Shown here: positions 7,675-17,851 of the stretch, piece after piece | Numbering within the stretch: position 1 is the stretch's first letter | How the letters are laid out: each line of letters opens with the position of its first letter | NCBI RefSeq assembly: GCF_011806575.1 | Contig: NZ_JAATOO010000006.1 | Location: forward strand, 62,001 to 126,000 | Length of the DNA stretch: 64,000 nt | Direction: 5' to 3' | Source: Vibrio hepatarius | Lineage (GTDB): Bacteria; Pseudomonadota; Gammaproteobacteria; Enterobacterales; Vibrionaceae | Notes under the pieces: generated by a model | What the model saw: the letters and a program-made list of their open reading frames with translations, nothing else | Database searches by the model: none | Told to the model about the DNA's origin: nothing | Made by a program: the position numbers and the translations under genes

Positions 7675-8485
7675 TGTCTGGATGTCCTTTACGCCATACA
7701 GGTGTGCGTTTTTCCAAGAAAGCGTTGAGGCCTTCTTGCCCTTGTTCCGAGACACGAACTTGGGCGATAAGCTCGCTGGTGTAGTCAATGAGTTTGGCGT
7801 TAATTGGTTGCTCGCTACAGTGATGAATCAATTCTTTGGCATAGCTCATCGCAGCAGGACTGTTAGCCAACACCAAACCCACGAATTTAGACAGCGTCGC
7901 GTCTGCCGTATTGGTGGTGGCAAGGTGATGAATAACGCCCATTTGCAGAGCTTGTTCGGCATCAAAAGGTTCTGCAGTCAACATATAGCGCCGTGCTGAA
8001 CGAGCCCCAATCGCTCGGCAAACATAAGGTGCAATAGTTGCTGGGACCAAGCCGAGTTTGACTTCACTCAAACAAAAGCTGGCTTCGATATCAGCAATGG
8101 CAATGTCACAACAACAAATTAACCCAAGTGCGCCACCAAAAGCACAGCCGTGGACATAAACGATAGTCGGGTGAGGGAAGCTATCAAGGAGTTTCATTAA
8201 ATGCGCGAGTTGTGCAGCATCATCAACATTGTGCTGTTGATCTTGTTGTGCCATGGACCGCATCCAGTTGAGATCTGCACCAGCGGAGAAGTGTTTTCCG
8301 TTACCACGTAACAATAAACAGCGCACGTTAGCGGCGTTTGATAGTCTTTCCAACTCAGAAATCAATTGCTGAATTAAGTCGGCGTCGAATGCATTATGTT
8401 TATCGCTTCGATTGAGTGTCAGTGTTGCCACACCGTTCTTATCGATTGAACTGAGTAACTCTCCGTGGTGAATTTGTCCTTCCAT
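7667..8485 (-). CDS. liuC: Methylglutaconyl-CoA hydratase (crotonase family)
   Basis: A 272-residue enoyl-CoA hydratase-fold enzyme placed in the liu operon, so most likely 3-methylglutaconyl-CoA hydratase, which produces HMG-CoA in leucine breakdown. It shows the CoA-binding and oxyanion motifs FSAGADLNWMRS and HGCAFGGALGLICCCDIAIA, and the catalytic-Glu region FCLSEVKLGLVPATI. ATG 8485 follows GAGG at a good distance; GTG 8500 would add five residues. It lies downstream of liuB and overlaps liuE by 8 bp. Specificity comes from context, because the crotonase fold alone does not define it. Confidence 0.88.
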   Translation of the reverse strand: MEGQIHHGELLSSIDKNGVATLTLNRSDKHNAFDADLIQQLISELERLSNAANVRCLLLRGNGKHFSAGADLNWMRSMAQQDQQHNVDDAAQLAHLMKLLDSFPHPTIVYVHGCAFGGALGLICCCDIAIADIEASFCLSEVKLGLVPATIAPYVCRAIGARSARRYMLTAEPFDAEQALQMGVIHHLATTNTADATLSKFVGLVLANSPAAMSYAKELIHHCSEQPINAKLIDYTSELIAQVRVSEQGQEGLNAFLEKRTPVWRKGHPDND

Positions 8486-8496
8486 TGCTTTATTCC

Positions 8497-10101
8497 TCAC
8501 ATTCGGAAGATGCCGAACTCGCTGCTTTGGATTGGTGCATTGAGGGCAGCTTTCAACGCTTGTGAAAGCACCTTTCTTGTGTTTTTCGGGTCGAGAATGC
8601 CGTCATCCCATAACCGAGCACTCGCGTAATAAGGGTGGCCTTGTCGGTTATACAGTTCAACGATAGATTGCCTAAACGCCTGCTGTTCTTCATCGCTCCA
8701 ACTGTTCCCGCTGCGTTGCAACACGTCGCCTTTGACTTGGGTGAGCACACCTGCGGCTTGTTCGCCACCCATGACCGAAATTCGCGCGTTTGGCCACATC
8801 CACATCATGGTTGGATCGTAAGCCCGGCCGCACATGCCGTAGTTTCCAGCGCCATACGAGCCGCCTATGATGATGGTGAACTTTGGCACATCCGCACACG
8901 CAACGGCCATAACAAGCTTCGCGCCGTGTTTTGCAATCCCGCCTTCTTCGTACTTTTTACCGACCATAAATCCGGTGATGTTTTGTAGAAAGAGTAGTGG
9001 GATTTTTCGTTTCGCGCATAACTCAATAAAGTGCGCGCCTTTTTGTGCAGATTCCGAAAACAAGATGCCGTTATTGGCGACAATACCGATCAATTGCCCT
9101 TCCAATCGTGCAAAACCGCAGACTAAAGTGGCCCCGTACAAGGCCTTGAATTCATCAAAGTCTGAGTCATCGACCAGTCGTGCGATAACCTCACGCACGT
9201 CAAATGAGAGTCGAAGATCAGCGTTAACGATTCCATATAGCTCGTCGGCGTCATATCGAGGTTTGTGAAACTCTGATGGCGTCTCGCCAACATTTGCAGT
9301 GTTAGTATTGGCGATGGCTTGTCTTGCCAGTTCCATTGCGTGGTGTTCATCCTGAGCATAATAATCTGCAACGCCTGACTTTCTGCAGTGAACATCTGCG
9401 CCGCCTAACTCTTCTTCGGTCACGACTTCACCGGTAGCGGCTTTCACCAGTGGTGGTCCAGCGAGAAAGATAGTGCCTTGCTGTTTAACGATGATTGAAA
9501 CGTCAGCCATCGCAGGAATATACGCGCCTCCTGCGGTACACAAACCAAGGACCACCGCGATTTGTGGTATGCCTTGGGCTGACATGCGTGCCTGATTAAA
9601 GAAGATACGGCCGAAATGATCTCTATCTGGAAAGACTTCTGATTGATGGGGGAGGTTAGCGCCGCCGGAGTCGACCAAATAGATACATGGTAAGTGACAA
9701 CGTTGGGCAATTTCCTGCGCGCGCAGATGCTTTTTAACGGTAAGCGGGTAATAGGTTCCGCCTTTGACCGAAGGATCGTTGGCGAGCACCATACAGTCGA
9801 TACCGTTGACTTTACCTATACCCGCGACAACGCCCGCGCAGGGTATGGGTTCTTCATAGACTTGCCACGCTGCAAACTGACCAATTTCAAGGAAATCTGA
9901 ATCGCTATCCAGCAACGCAGCAATACGCTCCCTGACAGGTAGTTTGCCCTTTGTGCGCTGCCTTTCAATCGCTTTTTCACCGCCGCCTTGCTTGATCGTC
10001 GTAATATCGCCGCGTAGGGTTTCGACCAACTTAGACATATGCTGATGGTTCTTGTTGTAGAGCGGGGAGTCGGTGTTAATTTTCGTTTGTATGGTCGCCA
10101 T
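8497..10101 (-). CDS. liuB: Methylcrotonyl-CoA carboxylase, carboxyltransferase (beta) subunit
   Basis: A 534-residue carboxyltransferase of the acyl-CoA carboxylase beta family, the usual length for MccB/LiuB. It carries the N-terminal crotonase-like half ([34 protein letters not shown]) and the C-terminal half ([47 protein letters not shown]). It needs a biotin-carboxylase/BCCP partner (LiuD), which is not encoded in this cluster or elsewhere in the window. ATG 10101 is preceded by AGGTG; the gap from the liuA stop is 10 bp. Confidence 0.93.
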   Translation of the reverse strand: MATIQTKINTDSPLYNKNHQHMSKLVETLRGDITTIKQGGGEKAIERQRTKGKLPVRERIAALLDSDSDFLEIGQFAAWQVYEEPIPCAGVVAGIGKVNGIDCMVLANDPSVKGGTYYPLTVKKHLRAQEIAQRCHLPCIYLVDSGGANLPHQSEVFPDRDHFGRIFFNQARMSAQGIPQIAVVLGLCTAGGAYIPAMADVSIIVKQQGTIFLAGPPLVKAATGEVVTEEELGGADVHCRKSGVADYYAQDEHHAMELARQAIANTNTANVGETPSEFHKPRYDADELYGIVNADLRLSFDVREVIARLVDDSDFDEFKALYGATLVCGFARLEGQLIGIVANNGILFSESAQKGAHFIELCAKRKIPLLFLQNITGFMVGKKYEEGGIAKHGAKLVMAVACADVPKFTIIIGGSYGAGNYGMCGRAYDPTMMWMWPNARISVMGGEQAAGVLTQVKGDVLQRSGNSWSDEEQQAFRQSIVELYNRQGHPYYASARLWDDGILDPKNTRKVLSQALKAALNAPIQSSEFGIFRM

Positions 10102-10111
10102 AGACACCTCG

Positions 10112-11281
10112 TTAACGAGACTCATCAAACAGTTCACGGCCGATCAGCATGCGGCGAATTTCAGACGTGCCCGCACCAATTTCGTACAACTTAGCGTCAC
10201 GCAGCAAACGTCCCGCTGGATACTCGTTGGTATAGCCGTTGCCACCAAGTAGCTGAATTGCCTCCAATGCCAATTGGGTTGCCAACTCAGCCGAATAGAG
10301 AATCGCTCCTGCCGCGTCTTTGCGGTTGGCTTCACCGCGATCACATGCAGCAGCAACCGCGTAGACATACGCGCGCGCCGCATTACTTTTGGTGTACATA
10401 TCGGCGACTTTTGCCTGCACCAATTGGAATTCACCAATCGCTCTGCCAAACTGTTTGCGGTTGTGCACATAAGGCACGACCAAATCTAAGCACGCCTGCA
10501 TAATGCCAAGCGGTCCGGCTGCTAGTACGACGCGTTCATAATCGAGGCCACTCATTAACACCGCGACGCCTTGGTTTACTTCGCCGAGGACGTTATCTTT
10601 TGAGACGGGACAGTCTTTGAATACCAACTCACAGGTATTCGAGCCGCGCATTCCCAACTTATCGAGCTTTTGCGCGCAGGAGAAACCAGATTCAGACTTA
10701 TCAACGATAAAGGCAGTAATGCCGTGCGCTCCGTCTTCCGGCTCCGTTTTGGCGTAAACAATCACCACATCCGCGTCAGGACCATTAGTAATCCACATTT
10801 TTGAACCGTTGAGCAGGTAATGGTCGCCGCTTTGGGTGGCTTTTAATTGCATACTAATCACGTCTGAGCCCGCATTAGCTTCACTCATGGCCAGTGCGCC
10901 GACCCAAGAACCATCGACCAATTTCGGCAGGTACTTGGCCTTTTGTTCTTCACTGCCGTTTCTGGAAATTTGGCTTGCGCACAAGTTAGAATGCGCACCG
11001 TAACTGAGGCCGACCGAGGCAGAAGCTCGGCTGATTTCTTCCATCGCGATCACGTGGGCAAGATAACCCATACCTGCGCCGCCATATTGCTGGTCAATGG
11101 TCACGCCTAACAGTCCCATCTCGCCGAGCGTTGACCACAAATGGTTGGGGAAAAGATTGTCTTGGTCGATTTGCTCGGCAATGGGCGCAATGGTGTCACG
11201 AGCAAACGCGTTTACGTGGTCTCGCAGTAAATCAATTGATTCTCCAAGCCCGAAATTGAGTTGAGTATATTGAGCTAGCAT
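10112..11281 (-). CDS. liuA: Isovaleryl-CoA dehydrogenase
   Basis: A 389-residue FAD-dependent acyl-CoA dehydrogenase that converts isovaleryl-CoA to 3-methylcrotonyl-CoA. Domains are N-terminal helices (1-125), a beta domain ([27 protein letters not shown]) and C-terminal helices. The catalytic Glu is at residue 249 in [15 protein letters not shown], the position characteristic of isovaleryl-CoA dehydrogenases rather than the later Glu of most acyl-CoA dehydrogenases. It is the first enzyme gene of the leucine operon, 99 bp downstream of liuR on the same strand. Electrons should pass to ETF (family knowledge). Confidence 0.95.
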   Translation of the reverse strand: MLAQYTQLNFGLGESIDLLRDHVNAFARDTIAPIAEQIDQDNLFPNHLWSTLGEMGLLGVTIDQQYGGAGMGYLAHVIAMEEISRASASVGLSYGAHSNLCASQISRNGSEEQKAKYLPKLVDGSWVGALAMSEANAGSDVISMQLKATQSGDHYLLNGSKMWITNGPDADVVIVYAKTEPEDGAHGITAFIVDKSESGFSCAQKLDKLGMRGSNTCELVFKDCPVSKDNVLGEVNQGVAVLMSGLDYERVVLAAGPLGIMQACLDLVVPYVHNRKQFGRAIGEFQLVQAKVADMYTKSNAARAYVYAVAAACDRGEANRKDAAGAILYSAELATQLALEAIQLLGGNGYTNEYPAGRLLRDAKLYEIGAGTSEIRRMLIGRELFDESR

Positions 11282-11380
11282 AGTGCTTCCCTCATAACCA
11301 CATCAGTGTCGTTAGATCGTTGCAATCGGTATACGTAACAAATTTCGTGATGCTTAACGTTGGAAAGCGAGGTGTGCGAC

Positions 11381-11758
11381 TTAACTGGCTTTGGCGTGTT
11401 TTAGGGCTTCTTCACAGCGCTCTCTGGCCGCTGACAGCTCGTCTAACACAACGCCAATGTCTTCCAGTTGACGCTTTAGTACCGCTTCTTTTTCATCAAT
11501 GATGTTAAGCATTTTAACTAGCTGAGTTTCACCTTGGTGAGTGTCGTACAGAGCGAACAACTCTTTGATCTCTGCCAGTGAGAACCCCAGTCTTTTACCG
11601 CGTAGGATCAGCTTCAAACGCACTTTGTCACGGCGTTGATAAATACGCATGCTGCCTTTGCGCTCGGGTTGAATCAGACCTACGTCCTCATAAAAGCGGA
11701 TGCTGCGGGTCGTAATGTCAAACTCTTTGGCTAAGTCACTAATCTTGAAGGTTTCCAC
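11381..11758 (-). CDS. liuR: MerR-family regulator of branched-chain amino-acid catabolism
   Basis: A 125-residue MerR-type regulator. The winged helix-turn-helix is at about residues 4-70 (ISDLAKEFDITTRSIRFYEDVGLIQPERKG) and is followed by a long dimerisation coiled coil. The cysteine-rich metal-binding end is lacking, as expected for LiuR. It starts at GTG 11758 with GGAGAG upstream. It heads the leucine operon and diverges from the valine/isoleucine operon. Two LiuR-like palindromes lie in the shared 223-bp intergenic region. LiuR is known in gammaproteobacteria as the controller of these genes; the effector is thought to be a pathway intermediate. Confidence 0.9.
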   Translation of the reverse strand: METFKISDLAKEFDITTRSIRFYEDVGLIQPERKGSMRIYQRRDKVRLKLILRGKRLGFSLAEIKELFALYDTHQGETQLVKMLNIIDEKEAVLKRQLEDIGVVLDELSAARERCEEALKHAKAS

Positions 11759-11820
11759 TCGCTAACACTCTCCAACTTATCGCTAAGGCTTCAATAAAAT
11801 GGATGTAAACAATGTGTTTC

Positions 11821-11836
11821 TTTACGTTTACGTAAA
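11821..11836. promoter_or_regulatory. LiuR-like operator 1
   Basis: TTTACGTTTACGTAAA matches the ACGTTTACGT-type palindrome I associate with LiuR. Its first six bases can serve as a rightward -35 hexamer, with TATGCT at 11846-11851 as -10 and a 19-bp spacer, the unusual spacing typical of MerR-activated promoters. Confidence 0.7.
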
Positions 11837-11849
11837 TGTTAGTGCTATG

Positions 11850-11865
11850 CTTACGTAAACGTCAA
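11850..11865. promoter_or_regulatory. LiuR-like operator 2
   Basis: The reverse complement TTGACGTTTACGTAAG differs from operator 1 at two positions. TTGACG can act as a leftward -35, with TAACAT 18 bp further on, for liuR and the leucine operon. The centres of the two sites are 29 bp apart. Confidence 0.7.
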
Positions 11866-11981
11866 GAAATTAGCCGTGGAGTGAACAGCAGCGTCTAAAT
11901 CGTAGTGGTCGATGTCATCGCCTGACATCAGTAGGAGAGCAGAACAAAAGAGCTGTTGTCATTCTGTATGAGGTTTATGTC

Positions 11982-13193
11982 ATGCAAGACAAAGATATCT
12001 GGATTGTTGCCGCGAAACGTACGCCAATTGGGCGTTTTCAAGGATTGTTGTCCGAGTTTACTGCGCCGCAATTGGGTTCTGCAGCGATTAAAGCGACCAT
12101 AGAAGCGTCCGGCCTCTCTGCAAAAAGCGTGGATGAAGTTTACATGGGGTGTGTGTTGCCAGCAGGATGTGGGCAGGCGCCTGCACGTCAAGCTGCGTTA
12201 GGAGCCGGATTACCGGACTTTGTTGGTTGTACAACGGTAAACAAAGTGTGTGGCTCGGGCATGAAGTCGGTGATGTTGGCGAGTGATTTAATCAAAGCTG
12301 GCACCTTTCAGTGTGCCATTGCTGGTGGTATGGAAAGCATGACTAACGCGCCATACCTGCTTAAAGAAGCCCGCAGCGGAATGCGAGTGGGGCATAAAAC
12401 CACTTACGATCATATGTTTCTTGATGGCTTGCAAGATGCCTATGAAGGTGAACTGATGGGCGTTTACGGTCAACAGATTGCCGATAAACTCGGTTTTACC
12501 CGTGAGCAAATGGATGAGTGGGCGAGTATGTCAGTGCAGCGTGCATTAGAAGCGCAAAACCGCAATATCTTCGCTGAAGAATTGACCTCACTTGAGTTAT
12601 CAAACGGCGAGTCGCTCGATTACGATGAGATCCCTCGCTCAGTTGATATCAACAAAATTCCCCACTTAAGAGCCGCATTTGCCAAAGACGGCTCTGTCAC
12701 CGCCGCAAACTCCAGTGCCATCGCTGATGGTGCGGCTGCACTGTTACTCATGTCTGCAGAATACGCTCAACATAACGGTTTACAGCCGCTAGCCATCATC
12801 AAAGGGCATACCACACACGCTCGAACGCCAGCTGAATTTACGCTCGCTCCGGTTTATGCGGTTGAGCAGTTGCTTTCGGACTTAGATTGGACTCTGGATG
12901 AGATTGATCTTTGGGAGATCAACGAAGCCTTCGCTGTCGTCGCGCAAATCGCGGTGAAACATCTAGGGCTGGAGAGCGAAAAGGTCAACATCAAAGGCGG
13001 CGCTTGCGCATTAGGTCATCCGATTGGTGCAAGTGGCGCAAGAATACTCGTCACATTGATTCACAATTTAAGGCAACTACAGGCGTTAGGTGTGGATGGC
13101 GTGACTGATAACAAACGTAGAATGCGAGGCATCGCTTCACTGTGTATTGGTGGCGGCGAGGCAACCGCGATGGGTATTGAAATTCCGGTATAA
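11982..13193 (+). CDS. Acetyl-CoA C-acyltransferase (thiolase II type)
   Basis: A 403-residue biosynthetic/degradative thiolase. It has the nucleophilic Cys90 in [11 protein letters not shown], the catalytic His in [17 protein letters not shown] and the second Cys in [13 protein letters not shown], a complete active site. In this setting it can cleave acetoacetyl-CoA or 2-methylacetoacetyl-CoA from leucine and isoleucine degradation. It is the first gene of the rightward operon, after the divergent LiuR-controlled promoter, and is followed 20 bp later by mmsA. Exact chain specificity cannot be read from sequence. Confidence 0.92.
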   Translation: MQDKDIWIVAAKRTPIGRFQGLLSEFTAPQLGSAAIKATIEASGLSAKSVDEVYMGCVLPAGCGQAPARQAALGAGLPDFVGCTTVNKVCGSGMKSVMLASDLIKAGTFQCAIAGGMESMTNAPYLLKEARSGMRVGHKTTYDHMFLDGLQDAYEGELMGVYGQQIADKLGFTREQMDEWASMSVQRALEAQNRNIFAEELTSLELSNGESLDYDEIPRSVDINKIPHLRAAFAKDGSVTAANSSAIADGAAALLLMSAEYAQHNGLQPLAIIKGHTTHARTPAEFTLAPVYAVEQLLSDLDWTLDEIDLWEINEAFAVVAQIAVKHLGLESEKVNIKGGACALGHPIGASGARILVTLIHNLRQLQALGVDGVTDNKRRMRGIASLCIGGGEATAMGIEIPV

Positions 13194-13213
13194 AAAAAGA
13201 TAAGGAAATCACT

Positions 13214-14707
13214 ATGACGCAGTCAGTTCCACTGTATATCGATGGCGAATTTTGTCAGTCAAAGAGCGATCAATGGATTGAAGTAACCAATCCCGCGACC
13301 AACCAAGCGATTGCTCGATTGCCGTGTGCGACGGACGAGGAAATGGAGCGAGCGATAAGCAGTGCAATGCAGGCGTTTGCTCGTTGGAAACAGGTCGCGG
13401 TTTCTGACCGAGCGCGTGTGATGCTCAAGTATCAACATTTACTCAAAGAGCACCATGATGAACTGGCTGAGTTGCTGTCTCAAGAGACCGGTAAAATCAC
13501 GCTGGATGCCAAAGGAGACGTTTGGCGTGGGATCGAAGTGGTGGAACAAGCGGCTAATATTGCCTCAAACATGATGGGTGAAACAGTCGAAAACGTTGCG
13601 ACCGATATTGATACGTACTCACTGGTCCAGCCTTTGGGTGTGTGTTGTGGTATCACACCGTTTAACTTTCCCGCGATGATTCCATTGTGGATGTTCCCGC
13701 TCGCGATTGCTGCGGGCAATACTTTTATTCTGAAACCATCGGAGCAAGTGCCACTTACTGCCATGCGTTTAGCCGAGCTATTTGAACAAGCTGGCGCACC
13801 TAAAGGGGTGTTGCAGGTGTTGCACGGTGGTAAAGCGCAGGTCGATTTTCTTCTTGAGCATTCTGCAATTCGTGCAGTCTCGTTTGTTGGTTCTGTTCCC
13901 GTCGCGCAGTACATCTACCATCGTGGCACCAGCTATAACAAGCGAGTCCAAGCGTTTGCTGGGGCGAAAAACCATATGGTCGTCATGCCAGATGCCAATA
14001 AAAACCAAGTCATCAGTAATTTGGTTGGTTCATCGGTTGGTGCGGCTGGTCAACGTTGTATGGCGATTTCTGTTGCGGTGTTTGTCGGCAGCGCGAAAGA
14101 GTGGATCAGTGATCTCAAGGTTGAAATGGCCAAAATGAAGCCTGGAGCGTGGAACGACGAAGGCGCAGCGTATGGTCCGCTGATCAGTAAACAAGCCAAA
14201 GAGCGAGTGCTTAGCCTGATTGAAAAGGGCAAAGCACAAGGAGCAGTATGTGAGCTTGATGGTAGCCACTGTCAGATCGATGGACTGCCGGATGGTCACT
14301 GGGTTGGACCGACACTGTTTAGCGGGGTAACGACGGATATGTCGATTTACCAACAAGAGATCTTTGGACCAGTCTTGGTGTGCTTGGAAGTGGAGACACT
14401 TGAGGAAGCGATTGAGCTTATCAATAACAACCCTTATGGCAACGGAACCTCTATCTTTACCGCGAATGGCGCGGCTGCACGTAAATATCAACACGAAATT
14501 CAGGTCGGGCAAGTGGGGATTAATGTGCCGATTCCGGTGCCTTTGCCATTCTTCTCGTTTACGGGGTGGCGAGGCAGTTTCTACGGCGATTTACATGCCT
14601 ACGGTAAGCAGGCTGTGCGCTTTTACACTGAAACCAAAACCGTCACCGCACGTTGGTTTGAAGATGACATTCCAACCGGACCAAACCTGAGTATCCATTT
14701 GCGATAG
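13214..14707 (+). CDS. mmsA: Methylmalonate-semialdehyde dehydrogenase (CoA-acylating)
   Basis: A 497-residue aldehyde dehydrogenase that oxidises methylmalonate semialdehyde to propionyl-CoA in valine breakdown. It shows the family-specific [12 protein letters not shown] segment and the catalytic Cys282 in [11 protein letters not shown], plus the [22 protein letters not shown] nucleotide-binding region. The general-base Glu of hydrolytic aldehyde dehydrogenases is replaced, as expected of CoA-acylating members. It lies second in the valine/isoleucine operon; the next gene starts 8 bp after its stop. Confidence 0.95.
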   Translation: MTQSVPLYIDGEFCQSKSDQWIEVTNPATNQAIARLPCATDEEMERAISSAMQAFARWKQVAVSDRARVMLKYQHLLKEHHDELAELLSQETGKITLDAKGDVWRGIEVVEQAANIASNMMGETVENVATDIDTYSLVQPLGVCCGITPFNFPAMIPLWMFPLAIAAGNTFILKPSEQVPLTAMRLAELFEQAGAPKGVLQVLHGGKAQVDFLLEHSAIRAVSFVGSVPVAQYIYHRGTSYNKRVQAFAGAKNHMVVMPDANKNQVISNLVGSSVGAAGQRCMAISVAVFVGSAKEWISDLKVEMAKMKPGAWNDEGAAYGPLISKQAKERVLSLIEKGKAQGAVCELDGSHCQIDGLPDGHWVGPTLFSGVTTDMSIYQQEIFGPVLVCLEVETLEEAIELINNNPYGNGTSIFTANGAAARKYQHEIQVGQVGINVPIPVPLPFFSFTGWRGSFYGDLHAYGKQAVRFYTETKTVTARWFEDDIPTGPNLSIHLR

Positions 14708-14715
14708 GAGGTTGT

Positions 14716-15870
14716 ATGGACTTTGAATTGACCGAAGACCAACGCGCCTTTTCAGAAGCCGCTAGTCAGTTTGCCAACGAGCAGCTTGCGCCAATGGCAG
14801 CAGAATGGGATGAAAAGCAGATCTTTCCGACCCAAGTGCTTCAGCAAGCGGGAGAAATGGGCTTTCTCAGTCTGTATACGCCTCAAGAGCAGGGCGGACT
14901 TGGATTAGGACGCTTGGACGCTTCCATCGTATTTGAGCAGTTGGCGATGGGCTGCACTTCTACCACGGCGTTTATGACTATACACAATATGGTCACATGG
15001 ATGATTGCCAGTTTTGCTACCGAAGACGTCAAACAGCAATACTGCCCTAAGTTGACGTGTGGCGAGTGGTTAGGTTCGTATTGTTTGACCGAGCCAAATG
15101 CGGGTTCAGATGCGGCGTCTTTGACGACCACGGCGGTAAAACAAGGTGATAAGTACCTTATAAACGGCTCCAAAACATTCATCTCGGGTGCCGGTGATAC
15201 GCAAGTTCTAGTGGTGATGGCACGTACCCAAGACTCCGGAGCAAAAGGCATTTCTGCTTTCGTTGTTCCAGCGGATGCTCAAGGCATCAGTTATGGGCGC
15301 AAAGAACCCAAGCTGGGATGGAACAGCCAACCAACCCGTTCAATTACCTTTGAAAACGTGGTCATTCCTGCCAATCATTTGCTTGGTGAGGAAGGGCAAG
15401 GGTTTACCTTCGCGATGAAAGGACTCGATGGTGGGCGAATCAATATTGCCACGTGCTCAATCGGAACGGCGCAGCAGGCGTTAAATCAAGCTAAGCAGTA
15501 TGTTCAAGAGCGTAAGCAGTTTGGTCAGCCACTCGCGCAGTTTCAAGCGCTGCAGTTTAAGCTAGCGGATATGACAACTGAACTGGTTGCGGCAAGACAG
15601 TTAGTGCGATTAGCCGCCAGTAAACTCGATAAGCGATCACCGGATGCGACCGCGTATTGCGCGATGGCAAAACGATTTGCCACTGACGTGGGCTTTGCCG
15701 TTTGTGATCAAGCGCTCCAGCTTTATGGCGGCTATGGTTATATCAAAGAGTATCCGTTGGAGCGGTATTTCCGTGATGTGCGTGTCCACCAAATATTGGA
15801 AGGTACTAACGAAATCATGCGTTTAATTATTGCGCGCCGACTCTTGACCGAAGGATCTGAACTACTCTAA
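14716..15870 (+). CDS. Acyl-CoA dehydrogenase, probably isobutyryl-CoA dehydrogenase
   Basis: A 384-residue FAD acyl-CoA dehydrogenase with the typical three domains. Motifs are CLTEPNAGSDAASL, LINGSKTFISGAGD and the C-terminal QLYGGYGYIKEYPLERYFRDVRVHQILEGTNEI, whose Glu in LEGTNE is the catalytic base in most of the family. The position between mmsA and two hydratase genes points to isobutyryl-CoA (valine) and perhaps 2-methylbutyryl-CoA (isoleucine) as substrates. An SD (GGAGG) precedes the ATG. Confidence 0.9.
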   Translation: MDFELTEDQRAFSEAASQFANEQLAPMAAEWDEKQIFPTQVLQQAGEMGFLSLYTPQEQGGLGLGRLDASIVFEQLAMGCTSTTAFMTIHNMVTWMIASFATEDVKQQYCPKLTCGEWLGSYCLTEPNAGSDAASLTTTAVKQGDKYLINGSKTFISGAGDTQVLVVMARTQDSGAKGISAFVVPADAQGISYGRKEPKLGWNSQPTRSITFENVVIPANHLLGEEGQGFTFAMKGLDGGRINIATCSIGTAQQALNQAKQYVQERKQFGQPLAQFQALQFKLADMTTELVAARQLVRLAASKLDKRSPDATAYCAMAKRFATDVGFAVCDQALQLYGGYGYIKEYPLERYFRDVRVHQILEGTNEIMRLIIARRLLTEGSELL

Positions 15871-15881
15871 AGGAATGCACT

Positions 15882-16676
15882 ATGTCGAGTAATCAAACTG
15901 TCAGTTGTGGAATTGACTACGTGATAGAAAACCATGTTGCGACGCTCACCATGAATAATCCGCCAGCCAATACATGGACAGCAGAGAGCTTACAGTATCT
16001 CAAGCAGCTTATTGGCGAGTTGAATGCAAATAAAGAAGTTTACGCGCTGGTGATTACAGGCCAAGGCGACAAGTTTTTCTCTGCGGGTGCTGAACTAAAG
16101 TTATTTGCTTCAGGCGATAAACACGTTGCTGTCGATATGGCGCGGATTTTCGGCGAAGCCTTTGAAGCCCTGTCCGGTTTTAGAGGGGTATCAATAGCAG
16201 CCATCAATGGCTATGCAATGGGCGGCGGGTTGGAAGTCGCTTTAGCGTGTGACATTCGAATCGCAGAGCAGCAAGCGATCATGGCACTGCCGGAAGCGAA
16301 AGTGGGCTTACTGCCATGCGCTGGCGGAACGCAAAATCTGACCGCTTTAGTCGGTGAGGGCTGGGCAAAGCGCATCATCCTCTGTGGTGAGCAGATGAGC
16401 GCAGAACAAGCGCGGGATATTGGGTTGGTTGAAGAAGTCGTTGAACAAGGTAATGCGCTGCAAAGCGCGGTGACATTGGCGGAATCGGTAGCGAATCAAT
16501 CGCCAACGTCCGTTACCGCGTGTAAGACGCTGATTCAAAACGGTCGCACCCATCCCATCGCGTTTGGTTTGGTGAAAGAGCGCGAATTGTTCATCCAGCT
16601 GTTTGATACCGAAGATCAAAAAGAGGGGGTTAACGCCTTTCTCGAAAAGCGCAAACCGCAATGGAAGAATCAATAG
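15882..16676 (+). CDS. Enoyl-CoA hydratase (crotonase family)
   Basis: A 264-residue crotonase-fold hydratase. It shows FFSAGAELKLFASG, the oxyanion segment INGYAMGGGLEVALACDIRIA and the catalytic Glu region ALPEAKVGLLPCAGGT. It probably hydrates methacrylyl-CoA and/or tiglyl-CoA in valine and isoleucine degradation, as judged by its operon neighbours. It begins 11 bp after the acyl-CoA dehydrogenase stop with AAAGGA upstream, and ends 18 bp before the HIBYL-CoA hydrolase gene. Confidence 0.9.
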   Translation: MSSNQTVSCGIDYVIENHVATLTMNNPPANTWTAESLQYLKQLIGELNANKEVYALVITGQGDKFFSAGAELKLFASGDKHVAVDMARIFGEAFEALSGFRGVSIAAINGYAMGGGLEVALACDIRIAEQQAIMALPEAKVGLLPCAGGTQNLTALVGEGWAKRIILCGEQMSAEQARDIGLVEEVVEQGNALQSAVTLAESVANQSPTSVTACKTLIQNGRTHPIAFGLVKERELFIQLFDTEDQKEGVNAFLEKRKPQWKNQ

Positions 16677-16694
16677 GCATAAGGAGAGATCATC

Positions 16695-17825
16695 ATGGGT
16701 ACCGTTCATTTTTCAGAGCTGCCCTGTAGCGACAGCGAACACAAAATTGGCGTGGCACGATTAGATAATGCTTCGTCATTGAACGCGTTAACCGCCAACA
16801 TGCTCCAACTGCTGAAGGACAAACTAGAACAGTGGCAAGACGATGACAATATCGTTTGTGTACTACTTGAAGGAGAAGGGCCAAAGGCTTTTTGTGCGGG
16901 TGGCGACGTTCGAACTATGCACGATGTAATGCGAGATAAGTCAGAGCCTGAAATCGTCGAATACTGTAGCCACTTCTTCACCGTCGAGTACGAATGCAAT
17001 TACCTCATCCATACCTATTACAAACCTATTATTGCCTGGGGCGAAGGGATCGTTATGGGCGGAGGTATGGGCCTTTACATGGGGTCGAGCCATAAAGTTG
17101 TAACGCCTTCTTCGCGTTTAGCGATGCCCGAAATCGGCATCGGTTTATATCCTGATGTCGGTGGTACTTGGTTTTTGAACCGCCTTGACCAAGGCATGGG
17201 TTTATTCCTTGGCCTTACTGGAGTGATCGTAAACGCGAGTGATGCGATAACGACACACCTCGCTGATCACATGGTTCTGCCGGAACATAAATCCACGTTG
17301 TTAGAACAGTTGCAAATAGCCGAGTGGGAAAGCGTTGAAGACGCTTATGAGGTCGTCACCGAGCTTCTGGAAGGCTTTGCCGAAGAAGTCAAAGATGGCG
17401 CTAAACCTGAACCTCAATTATTGCCACTGTTTCACCACATCCAGCAAGCATGCGAGGGTGACAGTGCTATCCAAGTCGTAGACAACATCTTAGCCATTGA
17501 AGCGCAAAGTCAGTGGTTAGACACGGCTAAACACAACCTTAAAACTGGCAGTCCTATTACTGCCCACATTTGCTATCGCCAGATTAGGGATTATCACGAT
17601 ATTTCGCTGGCGGATTGCTTCAGGCTTGAACTTTCGTTGTCGGTGAAATGTGCTCTTCTTGGCGAGTTTCAAGAAGGTGTACGAGCGAAGTTAGTTGATA
17701 AGGACGGCAACGCACAATGGAAATTTGCCACGGTTGCAGACGTAGACGAAACGCTAATCGACGAACTGTTTACCTCATTTTGGAGCGAAGATAGTCATCC
17801 GCTATCACAACTAGGGCATTACTAG
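16695..17825 (+). CDS. 3-hydroxyisobutyryl-CoA hydrolase
   Basis: A 376-residue crotonase-superfamily thioesterase, about 100 residues longer than the hydratases, as is usual for HIBCH. It shows KAFCAGGDVRTMHD, EGIVMGGGMGLYMGSSHKV and PEIGIGLYPDVGGTWFLNR, the last being diagnostic of the hydrolase branch. It releases 3-hydroxyisobutyrate from its CoA ester, protecting the cell from reactive methacrylyl-CoA. The downstream gene (26 bp away) encodes the dehydrogenase for its product. Confidence 0.94.
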   Translation: MGTVHFSELPCSDSEHKIGVARLDNASSLNALTANMLQLLKDKLEQWQDDDNIVCVLLEGEGPKAFCAGGDVRTMHDVMRDKSEPEIVEYCSHFFTVEYECNYLIHTYYKPIIAWGEGIVMGGGMGLYMGSSHKVVTPSSRLAMPEIGIGLYPDVGGTWFLNRLDQGMGLFLGLTGVIVNASDAITTHLADHMVLPEHKSTLLEQLQIAEWESVEDAYEVVTELLEGFAEEVKDGAKPEPQLLPLFHHIQQACEGDSAIQVVDNILAIEAQSQWLDTAKHNLKTGSPITAHICYRQIRDYHDISLADCFRLELSLSVKCALLGEFQEGVRAKLVDKDGNAQWKFATVADVDETLIDELFTSFWSEDSHPLSQLGHY

Positions 17826-17851
17826 CACTGATCGATAAGGGAAGCATCACG

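Noticed and set aside
7667..7790. Remnant of liuD between liuC and liuE
   Set aside because: The genes overlap and a longer upstream reading frame of liuE only reads through liuC; no carboxylase or biotin-carrier motif is present.
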